Source: Chalara sp. BL73
Lineage: Eukaryota > Ascomycota > Leotiomycetes > Helotiales
NCBI GenBank assembly: GCA_918026815.1
Contig: CAKJVC010000107.1
Coordinates: forward strand, 310,001-374,000
Direction of reading: 5' to 3'
DNA length: 64,000 nucleotides
The notes beneath the pieces are model-generated. The model worked only from the letters and a program-made list of their open reading frames with translations. It was not told where the DNA came from and searched no databases. Below, in pieces: positions 44,324 to 56,512 of the stretch. Position 1 is the first letter of the stretch, and each line of letters opens with the position of its first letter. The position numbers were made by a program, and so were the translations under genes.

Positions 44324-44948
44324 GCGCAAGATTATCATCCTGCTGCTAAGCGCTTTGTCGAATCCTACCGCGCGAACTAAACTAGCATGGGCCCTCCTGA
44401 AGTTTTAGGCTGTAGGTCACTGACCCACAGTATTTTATAGACTTGTTGCATCAAAGAAGAGGTAATGGGTCATAATTATTTTGTCCCTTCCCGGACCATT
44501 GTGCCTGCACCAAAAAAGCACTTAATGCAGAGAGAAGGCCCCAGAAAATGCAGCAGGAGGTCTCAAACATTGAGCCAATACAACCATGCTTTAGGGTTTT
44601 AGTAGTTGATAGAATAAAGAAATTTCTTGATCAAATATTGGTTCCAATCACCTCTGCGGGTAATCCATTGCTCATCCAATTATTGCTTGTTAAAGGAAGG
44701 ATTTCTTTGAACTTAGAGGCAATTGATCACTTAATCACATGTAATGCTGAGGAGATGTCAAATAAAGCTTTCCGTTATACAATCAGCAATTGAAACTTGG
44801 TAAGATTTGAAAAGACAAGAACCATATCATAAAACATGAGGGTGGTATCCAAATTCCTTTGAGAAAATCCTAAACCGGAGCGAACACCATACAAAACTCC
44901 CTAAGCTCCAACGAAAGCCATCTCAAACAATACTTTTCAGTCACTACA
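44324..44948. other. Intergenic between convergent genes
   Basis: AT-rich 3' flanks. An 81-codon plus frame at 44548-44793 has no supporting features. Confidence 0.45.
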
Positions 44949-45638
44949 CTAACAGTTTCTCCATTCTAGAGTAGTCACCGCATCTCCAGTGTTGAAATAC
45001 AGGCGTCCAGAGTTGTCCTGTCCTGTCACTGCCCCACGATTAGTGATCGCAAGCAACGAAGAACCACCACACCTCGACCACACCCTATCCGTGGGTGAGT
45101 CTGTGATAAGGAAGTCTCCCCTAGTAGGCCCGACGAAGTCGTGTCGTGAGTTTGAGACCGCGCTTGCATCTTTTGAATATGTTAGAATAACGATCAACAT
45201 GAAGAGTGGTTTGATGACCGGTATGATTGATGAACTCACTCTCAGAGAAGAAGTATGTCATGTAGTGGGATGCAGTAGTCCCAGAATCCACCTCAAGGTA
45301 GTCGTGATAGCTCGTGCTCACGGGTGAGAACTGCTTTCCTGGCTGCCCTGGGACTTCGAGGAATAAAGAGCAAGCCTCATGGCTGGCACTTTGGGGCGAG
45401 CTGCGGACGTCGAAGCTGCCAAAATTTGCAATGATTCTATCCTCATCAGCAACTTCAAGGACGCGGGTCTATGGGATATCATGTACTTGTTTCCTTCTAG
45501 CCTGACTGAAACCGAGGCATCTTGGGGACACCCATCTCCAGAATGCTCGATATTAGACTCGGTGATGGGAGCTGAAAGAACTCCTCGAAGGCATGCAATG
45601 CTTATCACGACCGCCAAAACGTTGGTGAGGTAAACCAT
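44949..45638 (-). CDS. Secreted DUF4360-like cysteine protein
   Basis: Three exons (45638-45513, 45468-45240, 45169-44949) total exactly 192 codons, giving 191 residues. Signal peptide MVYLTNVLAVVISIACLRGV. The mature part shows the DUF4360 layout: GDGCPQDAS near the start, IIANFGSFDV, a Cys in HEACSLFLEV, PGKQFSPVSTSYHDYLEVDS, HYMTYFFSE, WSRCGGSSLLAITNRGAV and the terminal LEWRNC. Conserved cysteines frame the domain. Function is unknown; family members are small secreted proteins found across fungi. The first intron (44 nt, donor GTTTCAG) is inferred because it is the only one that restores the family frame. Reading straight through instead gives a frame that stops without the domain. Confidence 0.72.
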
Positions 45639-46602
45639 ATTGCCGCTTTCGTAATGTTTGGGGGGAAATATTACTTAGTAGATTGGCTGCAAAAATTCAG
45701 AGACCAGAGCAAGTTTAGATTATTAAATATGCTGACTATAGGCCAGGAGAAAAAGAAGCCGAGCTCTTCCACAGGAATATCAGCGCAATATATACCCACG
45801 ATTGCCTCGTCAATGCCATATCGTCGAAAGATTCGAAATATTTTTATTTTCGTATTCAATCGCCACGGATAAATCTCACGAAATGAAAAGCTGTACAGCC
45901 GAGGGAAGCTTAATCTGAAAGCCATCAAATGCAACAAAACCGTTCGACAACAATTTTATATCCAAATATCGTCGCCAACAAATGCTTTCTAGAACTTCGG
46001 TGATGCCGAGTCGCTCAATCATCCATATTTGATCTCCTTACGGAGGAGTTATATATAACTTTGATAGATGGTTTTGCCACAACCGGGCCTATGGAGGATA
46101 TCGAAGTGATTAACGACATGCATGTCGAGATATTAGTGGTCTAAATATATCATATTGCGGGGTGATCGGCATGGATTTCCGTTCGGCTGGGACCGAAAAA
46201 GACCCTGAATTCGTGGATTTTGGCTTGCGAGACAGTAATTTTCGCCCACGGCATTAAAACCTTTAGAATACCGGTAGTTCTGAAATAGCAGTACTTGTTA
46301 AACCAGCACCGGAAGCTCGAGACATATGATAAATGAAGCAAAAATGAGAACGGCGTGATTTCATATATTTGGCATAAGGCACAGGCACAAGAATCAAATC
46401 CTGGCCCAGAATAAATAAGACGATCACTTAGTATTGCCACTTGTATGAGGTTTTCGAAAATTTTCATGTGATTTAGATCATTAGAGATCTCCCTTCATGG
46501 ACTTTATTGCATCCATTAACAGTAAGTCATACAGGCCGCACTTGATGAATTATTATACAGTATCCCTGCCCTCCGCTGAACGCCTATAGCTGGTATGCAA
46601 CC
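45639..46602. other. Intergenic, nothing recognised
   Basis: Upstream of the DUF4360-like gene and downstream of SF3B2. AT-rich, no gene seen. Confidence 0.45.
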
Positions 46603-48449
46603 CTAGAACTTGTAGGATCGGTCCTTTTTCTCGCTTCGCCGTTCTTCATCCTTCTTTCGTCTCTTTCTGCTTTCCTGTGCAATCATATCGCTCAAATCTT
46701 CCTGGAACGCCCAATCACCTGATAAACGTATATTAGTCTACTGGCAACATAGGGATGAAAGCATAAGGAATTTGGGTGAGGATACACACCTTTCTCGGCC
46801 TTCTTGCCTGCGTCATACTTTCGTCTCAATTCTTCTTTACTCATTCCATCTTCGCTCACCAGAGAATCGGGGTCAAGCGCAACATCAAGGTCCCCAGGCT
46901 TCTTTCGTTTTCGGCTATCGTCTTCCTGGCCGAGAACAGGAAGATGCGCATTTTGAGAGCCACGAATGTCATAAGCGTGACTGCTACCAAAGAACTGTCC
47001 TCCATCTTGTCGAACTTGGCGTTCCTGAATGATTGTACCTGCAGAACGTGGATGAACCGATTCCTCAGTTTCTGTGCCCCGTCGTTGTTTGCGAAGATCC
47101 ATCGGACCACCAACACTCTGGTCGCCAGGGTATTCTGAGGGCACGGAAGAGGCCAAGCCACCTGGAGTTTCCAAACCGCTGGGTGTCTGCAATCCGGCAC
47201 CGATATCCTCTTCATCACCTTCTTCTTCCTCCTCGTCACTCTCTTCCTCTTCTTCAGATTCGTCCTCTGGAGCCTGTAATTCTCCCCAGAGAGTCCGCTC
47301 TATGGGTTCACCGGCTTGGTTGTTAACCTGAGGCTGTAGAACACCGAAGATATCTCCTCCATAGAGGGGCCTATTGAACTCATCAACGGGTGGCTTTCCA
47401 TAGCCACCCGGATGGAAGCCCCATGACCCTCCAGGGGGGGGAGGAGCGTTCAGTCCAGGAATTTTGAGAGAGGGATATGATGGTGGAGGACCAAATCGTT
47501 GCTGATTGATGAGCCATGGTGGTGGTGCTCCAGGTGGTATATTAAGTGCCTCCTTTAACTCCTCGCTCAACTCGCCAGGACGCAGATGCCGTAAATTGGT
47601 CTCGTATTCTTTTCCTTCATAGTAAACCTCACCATAGCGTGTTAATTCTGGCTTTGTCTGATGCCGGAAGAAGGCTTCGTATAGTTTTTGATAATCAATG
47701 TCCAGCTTTCCCATCTTTGGCTGAACCCTTTCTCGCTGCTTCTGCTTCAAGGTTGCATTGTCCTGCTTTTCGAGAACAGCATCCCGCATCTCAGCAATGC
47801 CAGTTTCTTGGATAAACTTAGGTAAGGAGAATGGTGGCTTTTCTACTCCGCGTTTAGAAGAAAGATATTCGCGCTTTAGAGACCAATGCGCGGGTACTGG
47901 GACCACGTTCCGATAAGACTTAATGTGCACCAGCAGTCGAGGGTCAGAAGCCGACGTGTCAGTCCAGTCCACCAAGTCTGGTTTCTTGACCAATGCCTTC
48001 AACTCTGCTACCGATAGCTTATCCCGTTCCTTTCTCTTCTTTTTGGATAGCTTCTGCTCCGCAGTTTCTCCATCTTCGTCTGGTATCTCGTCATCATCGT
48101 CGTAGAAAACCTCGCCTTTGTCACCATTTACTTCGGTCGCAGATGTATCGTCTGTTTGACTAGCCGTGAATTTATCCAAGATATCTTTGAACATTGCATA
48201 GTTGGGGTCATCTTCACTGAGCTCTATGGAGATGTCTAGTAGAGGCGGATCTTCGTCCTTGGACTTCGTCGAAACAGTTTCAGGCTCGGGCTCTGGCTCT
48301 TTGGGATTCTCTATCTCTGGTGTAGCAATAGCCTGTTTATGATTAGCATCGGCATGGAAAATGGATAGAGCGCCATTGCAGACCTGCGTTTTCTTCTGCT
48401 CCTTCTTTTTTGCCCGGCGCATCTGATTTTTGGTTAACTTGGGCGCCAT
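46603..48449 (-). CDS. CUS1: SF3b subunit 2 (SAP145/Cus1), U2 snRNP splicing factor
   Basis: Exons 48449-48384, 48332-46790 and 46718-46603 give 574 residues. The protein is part of the SF3b complex that anchors U2 snRNP at the branch point. The N-terminus is basic (MAPKLTKNQMRRAKKKEQKK), then acidic. The DUF382 core is WTDTSASDPRLLVHIKSYRN, VVPVPAHWSLKREYLSSKRG and FIQETGIAEMRDAVLEKQDN. The PSP domain is LRPGELSEELKEALNIPPGA, PPPWLINQQRFGPPPSYPSL. A long acidic run (EDESEEEEESDEEEEEGDEE) follows. The last exon encodes DWAFQEDLSDMIAQESRKRR and a basic tail. Intron 1 is 51 nt, phase 0 and stop-free, so its retention would just add 17 residues. The gene is divergent from the TPT transporter. 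Confidence 0.94.
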
Positions 48450-48836
48450 GGTGCCGATAAGAAGGCAAGTATGCCAGATCGGTGCGCGTAATAATTTGTC
48501 GTTGATTTACTAGATCATCACAATGGAATGCCAAGTTGAGGTTTTAATTGTTCTCGTTGCAGTAATTAAATATGTTTTCAGCCTCGCATTTCATCGACTA
48601 CGCCTAAAATATGGCGCTCTCGGCATAACCTTTTTCCCTAGCGAGCGACCTGACGCCAAGTGTCAGGGACCAGACCAAATTGTCAAGATTGTGGCAGCAT
48701 GGTGAATGTCCTAAATTTAATTGGACACCACAGACCTTTCATACCACGAATATTTCGAGTTACAGTACATGCAAACTCAACGATGAGACCGTCCGATGGG
48801 TGAAATCTTAGTTGCGCCTGTTTTATCTTTCTTATA
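48450..48836. promoter_or_regulatory. Shared divergent promoter of SF3B2 and the TPT transporter
   Basis: Only 387 bp separate the two start codons, which point away from each other. No clear TATA box is seen, in keeping with housekeeping promoters. Confidence 0.55.
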
Positions 48837-50557
48837 ATGCCGCACTCTACCCAGTCTTCAACATTTGCACTATCGAATGCATTCCTAAGAGAAAAGAAAG
48901 CTACCATGAACAATGCGCGCTCCTCCATGGAGGAGTTCCCGGATCTGGTTAACAACAGGAGCGATTGGGGGAGTCAACAACAATTCCACGAAAGCCCCGT
49001 AACTTCCAATGGAGATGGCAATGCTGCACTATATGCGGAACAATGGCAGGCCAGGAAAGACAGCGGGTTACAATGGGCCCACGGCCAAACTCACACAGGA
49101 GGCAGAGGACACAATCGGCAAAAGAGCTTGAGCGATGCATTTAGGACAATAAGAACAAGGAGAGGGAGTCTGAGCGCCAATGTACATGAAATTTCAGATG
49201 CCTTGAAAGCCCCAGTCTCACCAAAATTGATTGTTTGAACCCCTTCAGTTCGCTGTCAGATATGTTCACTTACGATTCATAGGTACTATGTATAGTCTGG
49301 TATATGTCAAGCGCTTTAACAAACACGTCCTCCAAATCCATTCTCAATGCGTTTCCTAAGCCCGCAACACTTACGATCATCCAATTCGCCTTCGTTTCAA
49401 CGTTCTGTCTCCTATCGTCATGGTTATCGACCATCTTTCCAGCTCTGAAGAATAATGTTCCGGCCCTCCGCCATGGAATTCGATATCCCACCCGCGATGT
49501 AGTTATAACCACATTGCCACTTGCAGGCTTTCAAATTGGAGGTCATCTTTTATCTGCTACGGCTACAGGCAGAATCCCTGTTTCTCTCGTCCATACGATC
49601 AAAGGGCTGTCTCCATTAATCACTGTTTTTGCTTACCGCATTATTTTCAAAATACGATATCCGGCGGCGACCTACTTCTCCCTCATCCCTCTGACGCTCG
49701 GGGTTATGCTGGCTTGTTCTGCTCAATTCAAGGCCAATGTAGCCGGAATTTTCTATGCATTCGTCGCTACCCTTATTTTTGTGACACAGAACATCTTCTC
49801 TAAAAGATTGTTCAATGAAGCCGCAATTGCAGAAGCATCTGGAAACGCCCATAGCCGGAAATTGGACAAACTTAATCTTTTATGCTATTCTTCCGGATTC
49901 GCTTTCCTTCTTACTGCTCCAATATGGTTCTGGTCAGAGGGAGTCGACCTACTTCGAGATTTTTATCATGATGGCACTCTGGATCTCGAAAAACATCCGT
50001 CATCATTTGATCATGGACGTTTAGCGTTAGAGTTCGTTTTCAACGGGATATTCCATTTCGGTCAAAATATCATAGCTTTTGTTCTTCTGAGTATGGTGTC
50101 TCCCGTCACGTACTCAGTCGCCTCTTTGATCAAGCGAGTATTTATCGTCGTAGTTGCGATCATATGGTTTCGCAATCCTACCACACGGATTCAGGGACTA
50201 GGAATTGCTTTGACCTTCTTTGGTCTATACCTGTATGATCGTACCAGTGGCCGTAGCAAAGCGGATCGCAAAGCCAAGCTTATGGATATTAAGGAAGAAT
50301 CCATTCTTCCTCTTTCCAACCGCACCAATGGCTCACCAACTCAAGGATCATCCTACGATATACCGGCGCGACACAATGGGTATGCCCTAAACACTGGCTC
50401 TGAAGATAAAAAGTCAGATGATGTTGGAGGAAGAATTGGCCGTGCTCGTGGCAATAGTAATGCCCCGTGGCTGCCGCCGGGTACAAGACAGGAGGAAACG
50501 TGGCGACCGAATGAGCCGGCAGTGAATGGTATTGGTAACCATGTATCTGTATCATGA
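48837..50557 (+). CDS. Triose-phosphate-translocator family transporter (SLY41-like)
   Basis: Two exons (48837-49232 and 49283-50557; intron donor GTTTGA, acceptor CATAG) give 556 residues. The first 130 residues are hydrophilic. From there about ten membrane helices follow with TPT/nucleotide-sugar-transporter motifs: VLCIVWYMSSALTNTSSKSI, FPKPATLTIIQFAFVS, VSLVHTIKGLSPLITVFAYR, QNIFSKRLFNEAAIAEASGN, LSMVSPVTYSVASLIKRVFI and GLGIALTFFGLYLYDRTSGR. The Lys-Arg pair in SLIKR is the family's substrate-binding signature. Yeast Sly41 acts at the ER and transports phosphorylated three-carbon compounds; a similar role is inferred. The C-terminal 100 residues are disordered and hydrophilic. A later Met (48906) is an alternative start. 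Confidence 0.9.
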
Positions 50558-50979
50558 CCAGGAGTTTGGGAAGGGAAATCATGAGGTAAACATCCGGACT
50601 AGGATATATAGATGGCGTTCGGATGTGGATCTGTACATGATAGAAGTAAATGTTTTCAAAGCATAGGGTACCACATATGGCTTGTCTTCTAAACTTCCTG
50701 TTAATTTTTACGCGATTCATATATTTGAGTCCCAGTCTTGTCTCCATAGAGTTGGTTACTATTCATAAAATCTTATATTCCAATAAATTTCTGTAAACCT
50801 TGAGGTAAGCTAGCCGTGGCCCTGGCTTGCAAGGGGCTAAAAAAAAATTAAAAAAAGACGGCACAGCCTCGTCCGCGAGGCTTGCAGCCTTGAAAGATGT
50901 TCGACACGCGATGCACAACTAATTTTCGAGACAGAATAATCAGCCGTAGCAGCCGCAATTACTGAACTTGTTTATCATC
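50558..50979. other. Intergenic
   Basis: Transporter 3' flank and promoter of the RS protein gene. An A-rich tract (aaaaaaaattaaaaaaag) lies near 50839-50857. No gene seen. Confidence 0.5.
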
Positions 50980-52991
50980 ATGGATAGGGACAGGGACAGG
51001 GATAGAGATAGGCGGGAGCGGGATCGTGGGCGCGATCGAAGGTATGCTCAAAATTCGCCTTTTTCATGTCGCGATATTACCCCCTTTCTTGGTTGAAAGC
51101 ATGGAGGCGAATATGGATTCAGGCTTGAATGTTCTTCAATCCTGACATAGATTCTGTGTATACATGCCGAAGAGCTATCGAGAAATCAGTCACTAGATAT
51201 ATTAGTTTCTAACACATATTTTCAGATCGGAGGAAGGCGAGATCAGAGGCGAAGTCACAATGATGGGCGGAGGTGAATCGTACAGACCTGTAGCAAGACG
51301 AGACGACCGACGAGACGACCGACGAGACAGTGAGCATCCCTAAAGCAACTATGCCCCTCACCCTTGATAGTTGAAGATTTCTGCCACATACATAAAGCTG
51401 TCACTGACCAGACAATTTACACAGGCGATAGACCTCCGCCGAGTGATAGATACGACCCGCGAGACCGAGACCGAGAACGAGAACGAGACCGAGACCGGCC
51501 TAGATCACCTTATCGACGGCCTTACGATGATAGACCAAGATCTCCAATGCGCAGGTTTTCTCCAAGAAGGGGTGATAGAGATCGTCACAGATCACCACGA
51601 CGGGATGACAGAAGACGTTCGCGATCACCATACAACCGTCGGGCCCCGATCCGTGCTAGGTCACCGTTGCCTCGAAGGTCAAGATCACGTTCAATCGGTC
51701 CTCGAGGCTCTGGTCGTCCACGATCTCGAAGTCCAGGCCGCCGAGGTGATCTGTTCGACCGCCCCGACCCAAATTATGGTCCAAGTTCTTCAAATTGGAG
51801 ACGTAGGTTCACGCCTTGCATCTTCCTGAAATATACAGCGACAAAGGATTGACTTATATGTAATTAACACTAACATAAAAACTCACAGGACGATCACCAT
51901 CTCCACCCCCTCGCGAGCGTGAGCGGACATCTGGAGCAACCTCCACACATACCTCCCGTCCACCCTCACCACAAATCCATCCAAGCCGATTGGCATTGGT
52001 TTCAACGCCTCGAGCAGATACGAGACCTCGTTCACCTGTATCGAATGGCTCTCAACTAGCATATAGAGACCGCGATCCACCAAGAGCCGATTCCCGAGAA
52101 CACTCAAATAGCAATCATGCTACACCTAGATCACCGCCTCGTGGGCCTTCTGGATTTAGACCTCCCACTGGGCCTGGGAGTAGCCGCAACTTCAGCGCAC
52201 CAGTTCCTTCGCCTAATTCGTCTTCAACAAGCCTGCAACCATCAGCTCCATCGAGCAGTCGGATTGACAACAATGGACCATCAGGCCCACCCGCTGGTCC
52301 ACGAGGATATGATCCAGCAGGGCGAGGTTCGTACAGAGGAAGAGGGAGAGGAGATTTTAGAGGCGGCTATGGCAGAGGGGCATTTGGCAATGAGCGAGGA
52401 GGCAGATCGGATTGGGGAGCAGCACCACCAAATCGACCAGCTGTAACCGCTGATACTTTCACTAGAGGAACGACTCCAGTCAGCCGACCATCCCAAGCTC
52501 CTTCACCTACACCTACTACAACGCCATCTGTTCCTGCAACCCCCTCTGGTCCATCTCCTTCCTCTACCGCTGCCCCTCCAACAGGCCCAGCAAGTAGCGT
52601 CCCTACCGGTCCTCGAGCCGGCGTTCCAAGTCGACCATCTCTGGCACACTCTAATAGTGTCTATAGCGCACGTTCGGCCTCTATCTCGGCTGCATCAGGC
52701 CCTCGACTCCACCCTGCGATGTCAAATCTCCCTCAGATTATTTCCGGAGGGAAGATTGACCCCACTGCAACTGGCATGAAGCCTGAGGTCGCTGTCAAGA
52801 TGAAGAAGCTTGAGGACCAATCAGAGATAATTCGAGAAGAACTACACGCCAAACAAGACAAGTTGCGAAAGAGCTTAAGGGAATTTGAGGATATCAAGCG
52901 GTCGGCAGCAAGCTGGGCATTGAAAAGCGAGTTGAGCGAGAGACATGTCCGACAACTTGCTGGAGAAGGTCTTGGTGGCGCAGCGTTTTGA
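50980..52991 (+). CDS. Arg/Ser- and Arg/Asp-rich nuclear protein (SR-related)
   Basis: Four exons (50980-51041, 51226-51329, 51425-51802, 51889-52991) give 548 residues, all in frame. The N-terminus is a run of Arg-Asp dipeptides (MDRDRDRDRDRRERDRGRDR). Exon 2 adds SEEGEIRGEV and RRDDRRDDRRD; exon 3 has many RDRERERD and RSP/SRSRS units. The middle is Pro/Ser/Gly-rich, including an RGG-like part (YRGRGRGDFRGGYGRGAFGN). The C-terminus (about 455-548) is ordered: NLPQIISGGKIDPTATGMKP, then a predicted coiled coil KLEDQSEIIREELHAKQDKL and SLREFEDIKRSAASWALKSE. No RRM is present. Composition suggests a role in splicing or mRNP assembly; this is inferred from composition only. Confidence 0.82.
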
Positions 52992-54581
52992 TATGTCACA
53001 TTACTGGGGGCTGTGAGCTTTCACAATAATGCACACCCGTAGCAGACTTTGCAGTCTTCACACTGCTTATTAGCAAAGCTGTAGAGCTGTACATATATGT
53101 TCAATCTACCACACTATCACAACCAGAATCCCTCTGCCTTCCCGCTAGACAATCCCGCCCTTTATGTTATCATTGTAAACAAACCGAAACTCAACCTATG
53201 AATATGGGCTAGTCTTGAGTGATGAGCGCCTTCTGATTTTTATTCGCCATTAATTCCTGGGGATCGTTCTTGCTGGGCTCTTTTCCTCAGTCACTGTCTA
53301 TGCGACCATTGATATTTGACCTCACTCTTTGAGACTTTAGTCATGTTGAACCATTCTAATCGGAGAGTGCAGGAGTAATAGCAGGAAGGACTTGACAGCA
53401 ACCTGAACATACGAGAAATAAAGAGACGTGTATTACATTGCAGTTCTTGAGATATGAGTTCCTATGTGAATCCTGTTAATAGCCTGCACTCAGTTGTTTT
53501 CTTTAGCCCTTCATCACGCCTTACCTTGGGAGTTTAGACTGTCCTGCCTGACAACTCGCTATGCAATCTATATTCTGCACACCCAAAACATCGTAACCGC
53601 CCCCCTCAATTTAAAAATGGCGGTCTTGCTCGGTCGAAAACCAAGAATGATCCCGATCTACTACACAGCAGAGATCCCACCAGAGGCAAGAACCGAAGCA
53701 TTCTCACATTGATGTTCTTGCAAGTAATAATGACATTCATTTCTCAGATAATCAATAAGCTTATTTAAACGCACCAAGGAACGTGCGCCCAAGAAGACCC
53801 TACAGTACAAATTTGCTTGCCGGTCACTGTCCTTACCGCACCCTTCCAATCCCCAGTGCCAAAACGCGCGTGGATTCCTCTAATCACCCTATTAGTGTTT
53901 CATCTACTTTAACTACCTCTCCATATTCAAAGCGTGAAAAGTCGTCTATAATCCTATAGTCCCTAGCCAATAGATACAACAGTACTCCTCCATCAACATA
54001 TCTCTATATAATGCATTGCCAACTTGTTTCAAAGTTTGGCTATTTAGTAACAGATTTTTGAACTCTGTAGTAATTGTATAGCAGACAGAACCGAGTATGG
54101 GTATTCCTCTACAAGATCTGCTCTTCTAAAACAGTGGCCTTGCACAAAGCTTCAAGGAAGGGTGACCATCCTGTTTGACACCTCGAGACGTTGGATGATG
54201 CTCCAGAATGGAGAGTTTATCTCATAGCTAGCCAAGAAATCGAAAAGCATCGTACAATGGAAATGTAGCCCACGCCTGAAATGAGACATTTGTTATTGTC
54301 ACAGATTTTTTTCGAGGTTTAGCTCAGATGCGAACGATTTTTTTTAGTCACGATATTCTGGGCAGGGGCCCATATTTACACGTGATTGAACTAAATGGAT
54401 AACCACGATCACTTTACAGATTGCTATTACCCACCCTACAACCTTGAAGTGCAGAAGCCAACCTACCCTAGTCAACCTCTCAAACACATCCGGTATTTTA
54501 GTACAGACCGAGTTCTTGTAAAGTATTAACAGGATCATCAGTATATGTAATCAGTTGAGCCAAAGGATTTCACCCAGAATT
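52992..54581. other. Intergenic, nothing recognised
   Basis: A 1.6-kb AT-rich spacer. Short frames at 53494-53712 and elsewhere have no coding support. Confidence 0.45.
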
Positions 54582-55738
54582 ATGACATCCGATACCTGGT
54601 ACAATTACAGCGTCACGAAGGGATTCTTTGCGCAAGACAATGAGAAGACCGATGACAGTACTTTTGATTATGTACTGCTCTTCTACCATTCGCCTTTCAG
54701 TCTGCAAATGCTTACTTAATGTCGGTAGACCAAGAATTTCGGCCTTGTCAGTGGTTCCTGGGGCGAGTTTCCGGCTGACGACTTCCGTACCATGAATGGG
54801 AATGCTTCGGGACCAAAGTACAAGGTGCTCTTTCTTGGCCGGCATGGGCAAGGTTTCCACAACGTTGGAGAGGAGAAGTACGGCACCAAAGCTTGGGATG
54901 TACGTTTCAACTTCAGTTCCGTGTACAATTTCTATTGTACATTGAAGGCTACAATGAATTTGTTTTGACTAGGGCCAGTACCGCTATTCCATGCTTGACG
55001 GGGATGATGAACTCCAGTGGGCAGATGCTCATCTCACACCACTTGGCATTGAACAAGCCAGGCTTGCATCACAGGTCTGGAAGAGTGCCATAGACAATGG
55101 CCTACAGTCACCCGAGTCATACTATTGCAGCCCTCATATGCGGTGCCTGGAAACAGCATACCATACTTTCTCTAAGCTTTCCGAGTCTGGCCATATCGAT
55201 CCTGCGTACCCTTTTGTTCCCGAGGTAAGGGAACTGATCCGCGAAACGATAGGAGTGCATACTTGCGATCGTCGCAGCACCAAGTCTGAGATCGAAAAGT
55301 ACTGGAAGGCCGAGGCCGAGAAAGGCAGAGGCTTCAAATTCGTCTTCGAAAAAGGTTTTAAGGAAAACGACGAAACATGGGATAGTGGCTTGCGGGAAAG
55401 AGACGCAGCCGTTGATCGAAGAGCTTTGCTTGCCCTGGACGACATATTCAGCATGGATAGTTCTTTCTTTATTAGCATCACCGCTCATTCAGGTCTTATT
55501 GCTGCAATGCTTCGAGGTATAAGCCTATGCGCAACAATTATTACGGAGGTGAAGCTGACTTGAATCTATAGTTATTGGACATAGACCATTCAAGCTGGCA
55601 ACAGGAGCCGTCATCCCAGTCTTCATCAAAGCTGAGCCGGTTTTAGGTACACGACCACCTTCTAAGGAGCAGCAGTGGGATAAAATCCTTCCACGCGAGC
55701 CTCCGTATACAGGTCCAGAGGTCCCAAAATTTGACTGA
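54582..55738 (+). CDS. Histidine phosphatase (phosphoglycerate-mutase-like, PMU1 type)
   Basis: Exons 54582-54671, 54729-54899, 54973-55516 and 55572-55738 give 323 residues in frame. The phosphohistidine loop is FLGRHGQGFHNVGE, with the catalytic RHG. Further family elements are DGDDELQWADAHLTPLGIEQ, YYCSPHMRCLETAYHTF (the second Arg), EVRELIRETIGVHTCDRR and SFFISITAHSGLIAAMLR with the second catalytic His. The C-terminus reads HRPFKLATGAVIPVFIKAE. It matches fungal proteins related to yeast Pmu1, cytosolic phosphomutase-like or phosphatase enzymes with poorly known substrates. Start: the ATG at 54582 gives MTSDTWYNYSVTKGFFAQDN, typical for this group. Confidence 0.9.
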
Positions 55739-56512
55739 GGACGGCCTACCGTCCTCTTCTGCTTTTGAAGAATTTAAACAGTTTCAAACGGCTACCCTGG
55801 ATACCTGTTGTAGACAGATCTCATATATCACAAGGACTCATACGCTTAACGCTCATTTTATGGTACTTCGATGAAAACGCTTTGGTAGAATTGCACCGTT
55901 GAGTTTGCATGAATTTTCAACTATATTTAGATGAGCTTGATTAACCCATTCACAACTTGTCGTGATTTAGATATTTATTCGAATTTTTACCCAGAGATAT
56001 ACACAAAGCCAAGCATTCACGATGTGGCTTCGGAGGAGGCTCCTGATTCAGAGAAGCCTCAGCCTCATTTAAATGGGCCTTTGCAGATGTGGATCGTTCG
56101 CTTGGGATATCCGAGTTTTAACCTTATTGTAATCTCACTCACCCAGGCATCCACCTCCACCTCCACTGTACTTCTCTTCTCTCAATGGCTCCCTCGTAAG
56201 CTGCGGGGTTTTTCTCAGAGTCATATCGAACCTTCGAGTCTTTATTATGTTGTGCCACCAACAAGCAGCAATTCATTACGGTTGCTGAAGCTGGATAAAT
56301 CCGGGAACCAATTATCAATTTATATCTACTCGGCGGCTAGCCAATTTGGGAAGGGTGTATCCAAACGGGATGGCCCTATAGCAAAGAGCGCAAACCTCAC
56401 GACAACTTCATTTTTCCTTTTTTCCTTTTTGTCTTTCCTTCGTATCACCTCCTTCTACCTCACCCCCCCTAAGAAAGCCCTTTTTAATCCAGCCTAATAA
56501 CCACCACCCAGG
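55739..56512. other. Intergenic and probable 5' region of the GPI-protein gene
   Basis: A 188-codon plus-strand frame (55931-56497) spans most of it. Its sequence has low-complexity T/C-rich stretches and no family match, so it is more likely promoter and 5' UTR (pyrimidine-rich near 56400-56480) of the gene at 56513. Confidence 0.4.

Noticed and set aside
55931..56497. A 188-codon plus-strand open frame before the GPI-protein gene
   Set aside because: Low-complexity Ser/Thr and Phe/Ser stretches, no domain, no introns, and it ends 16 bp before the next ATG. It looks like promoter and leader DNA.
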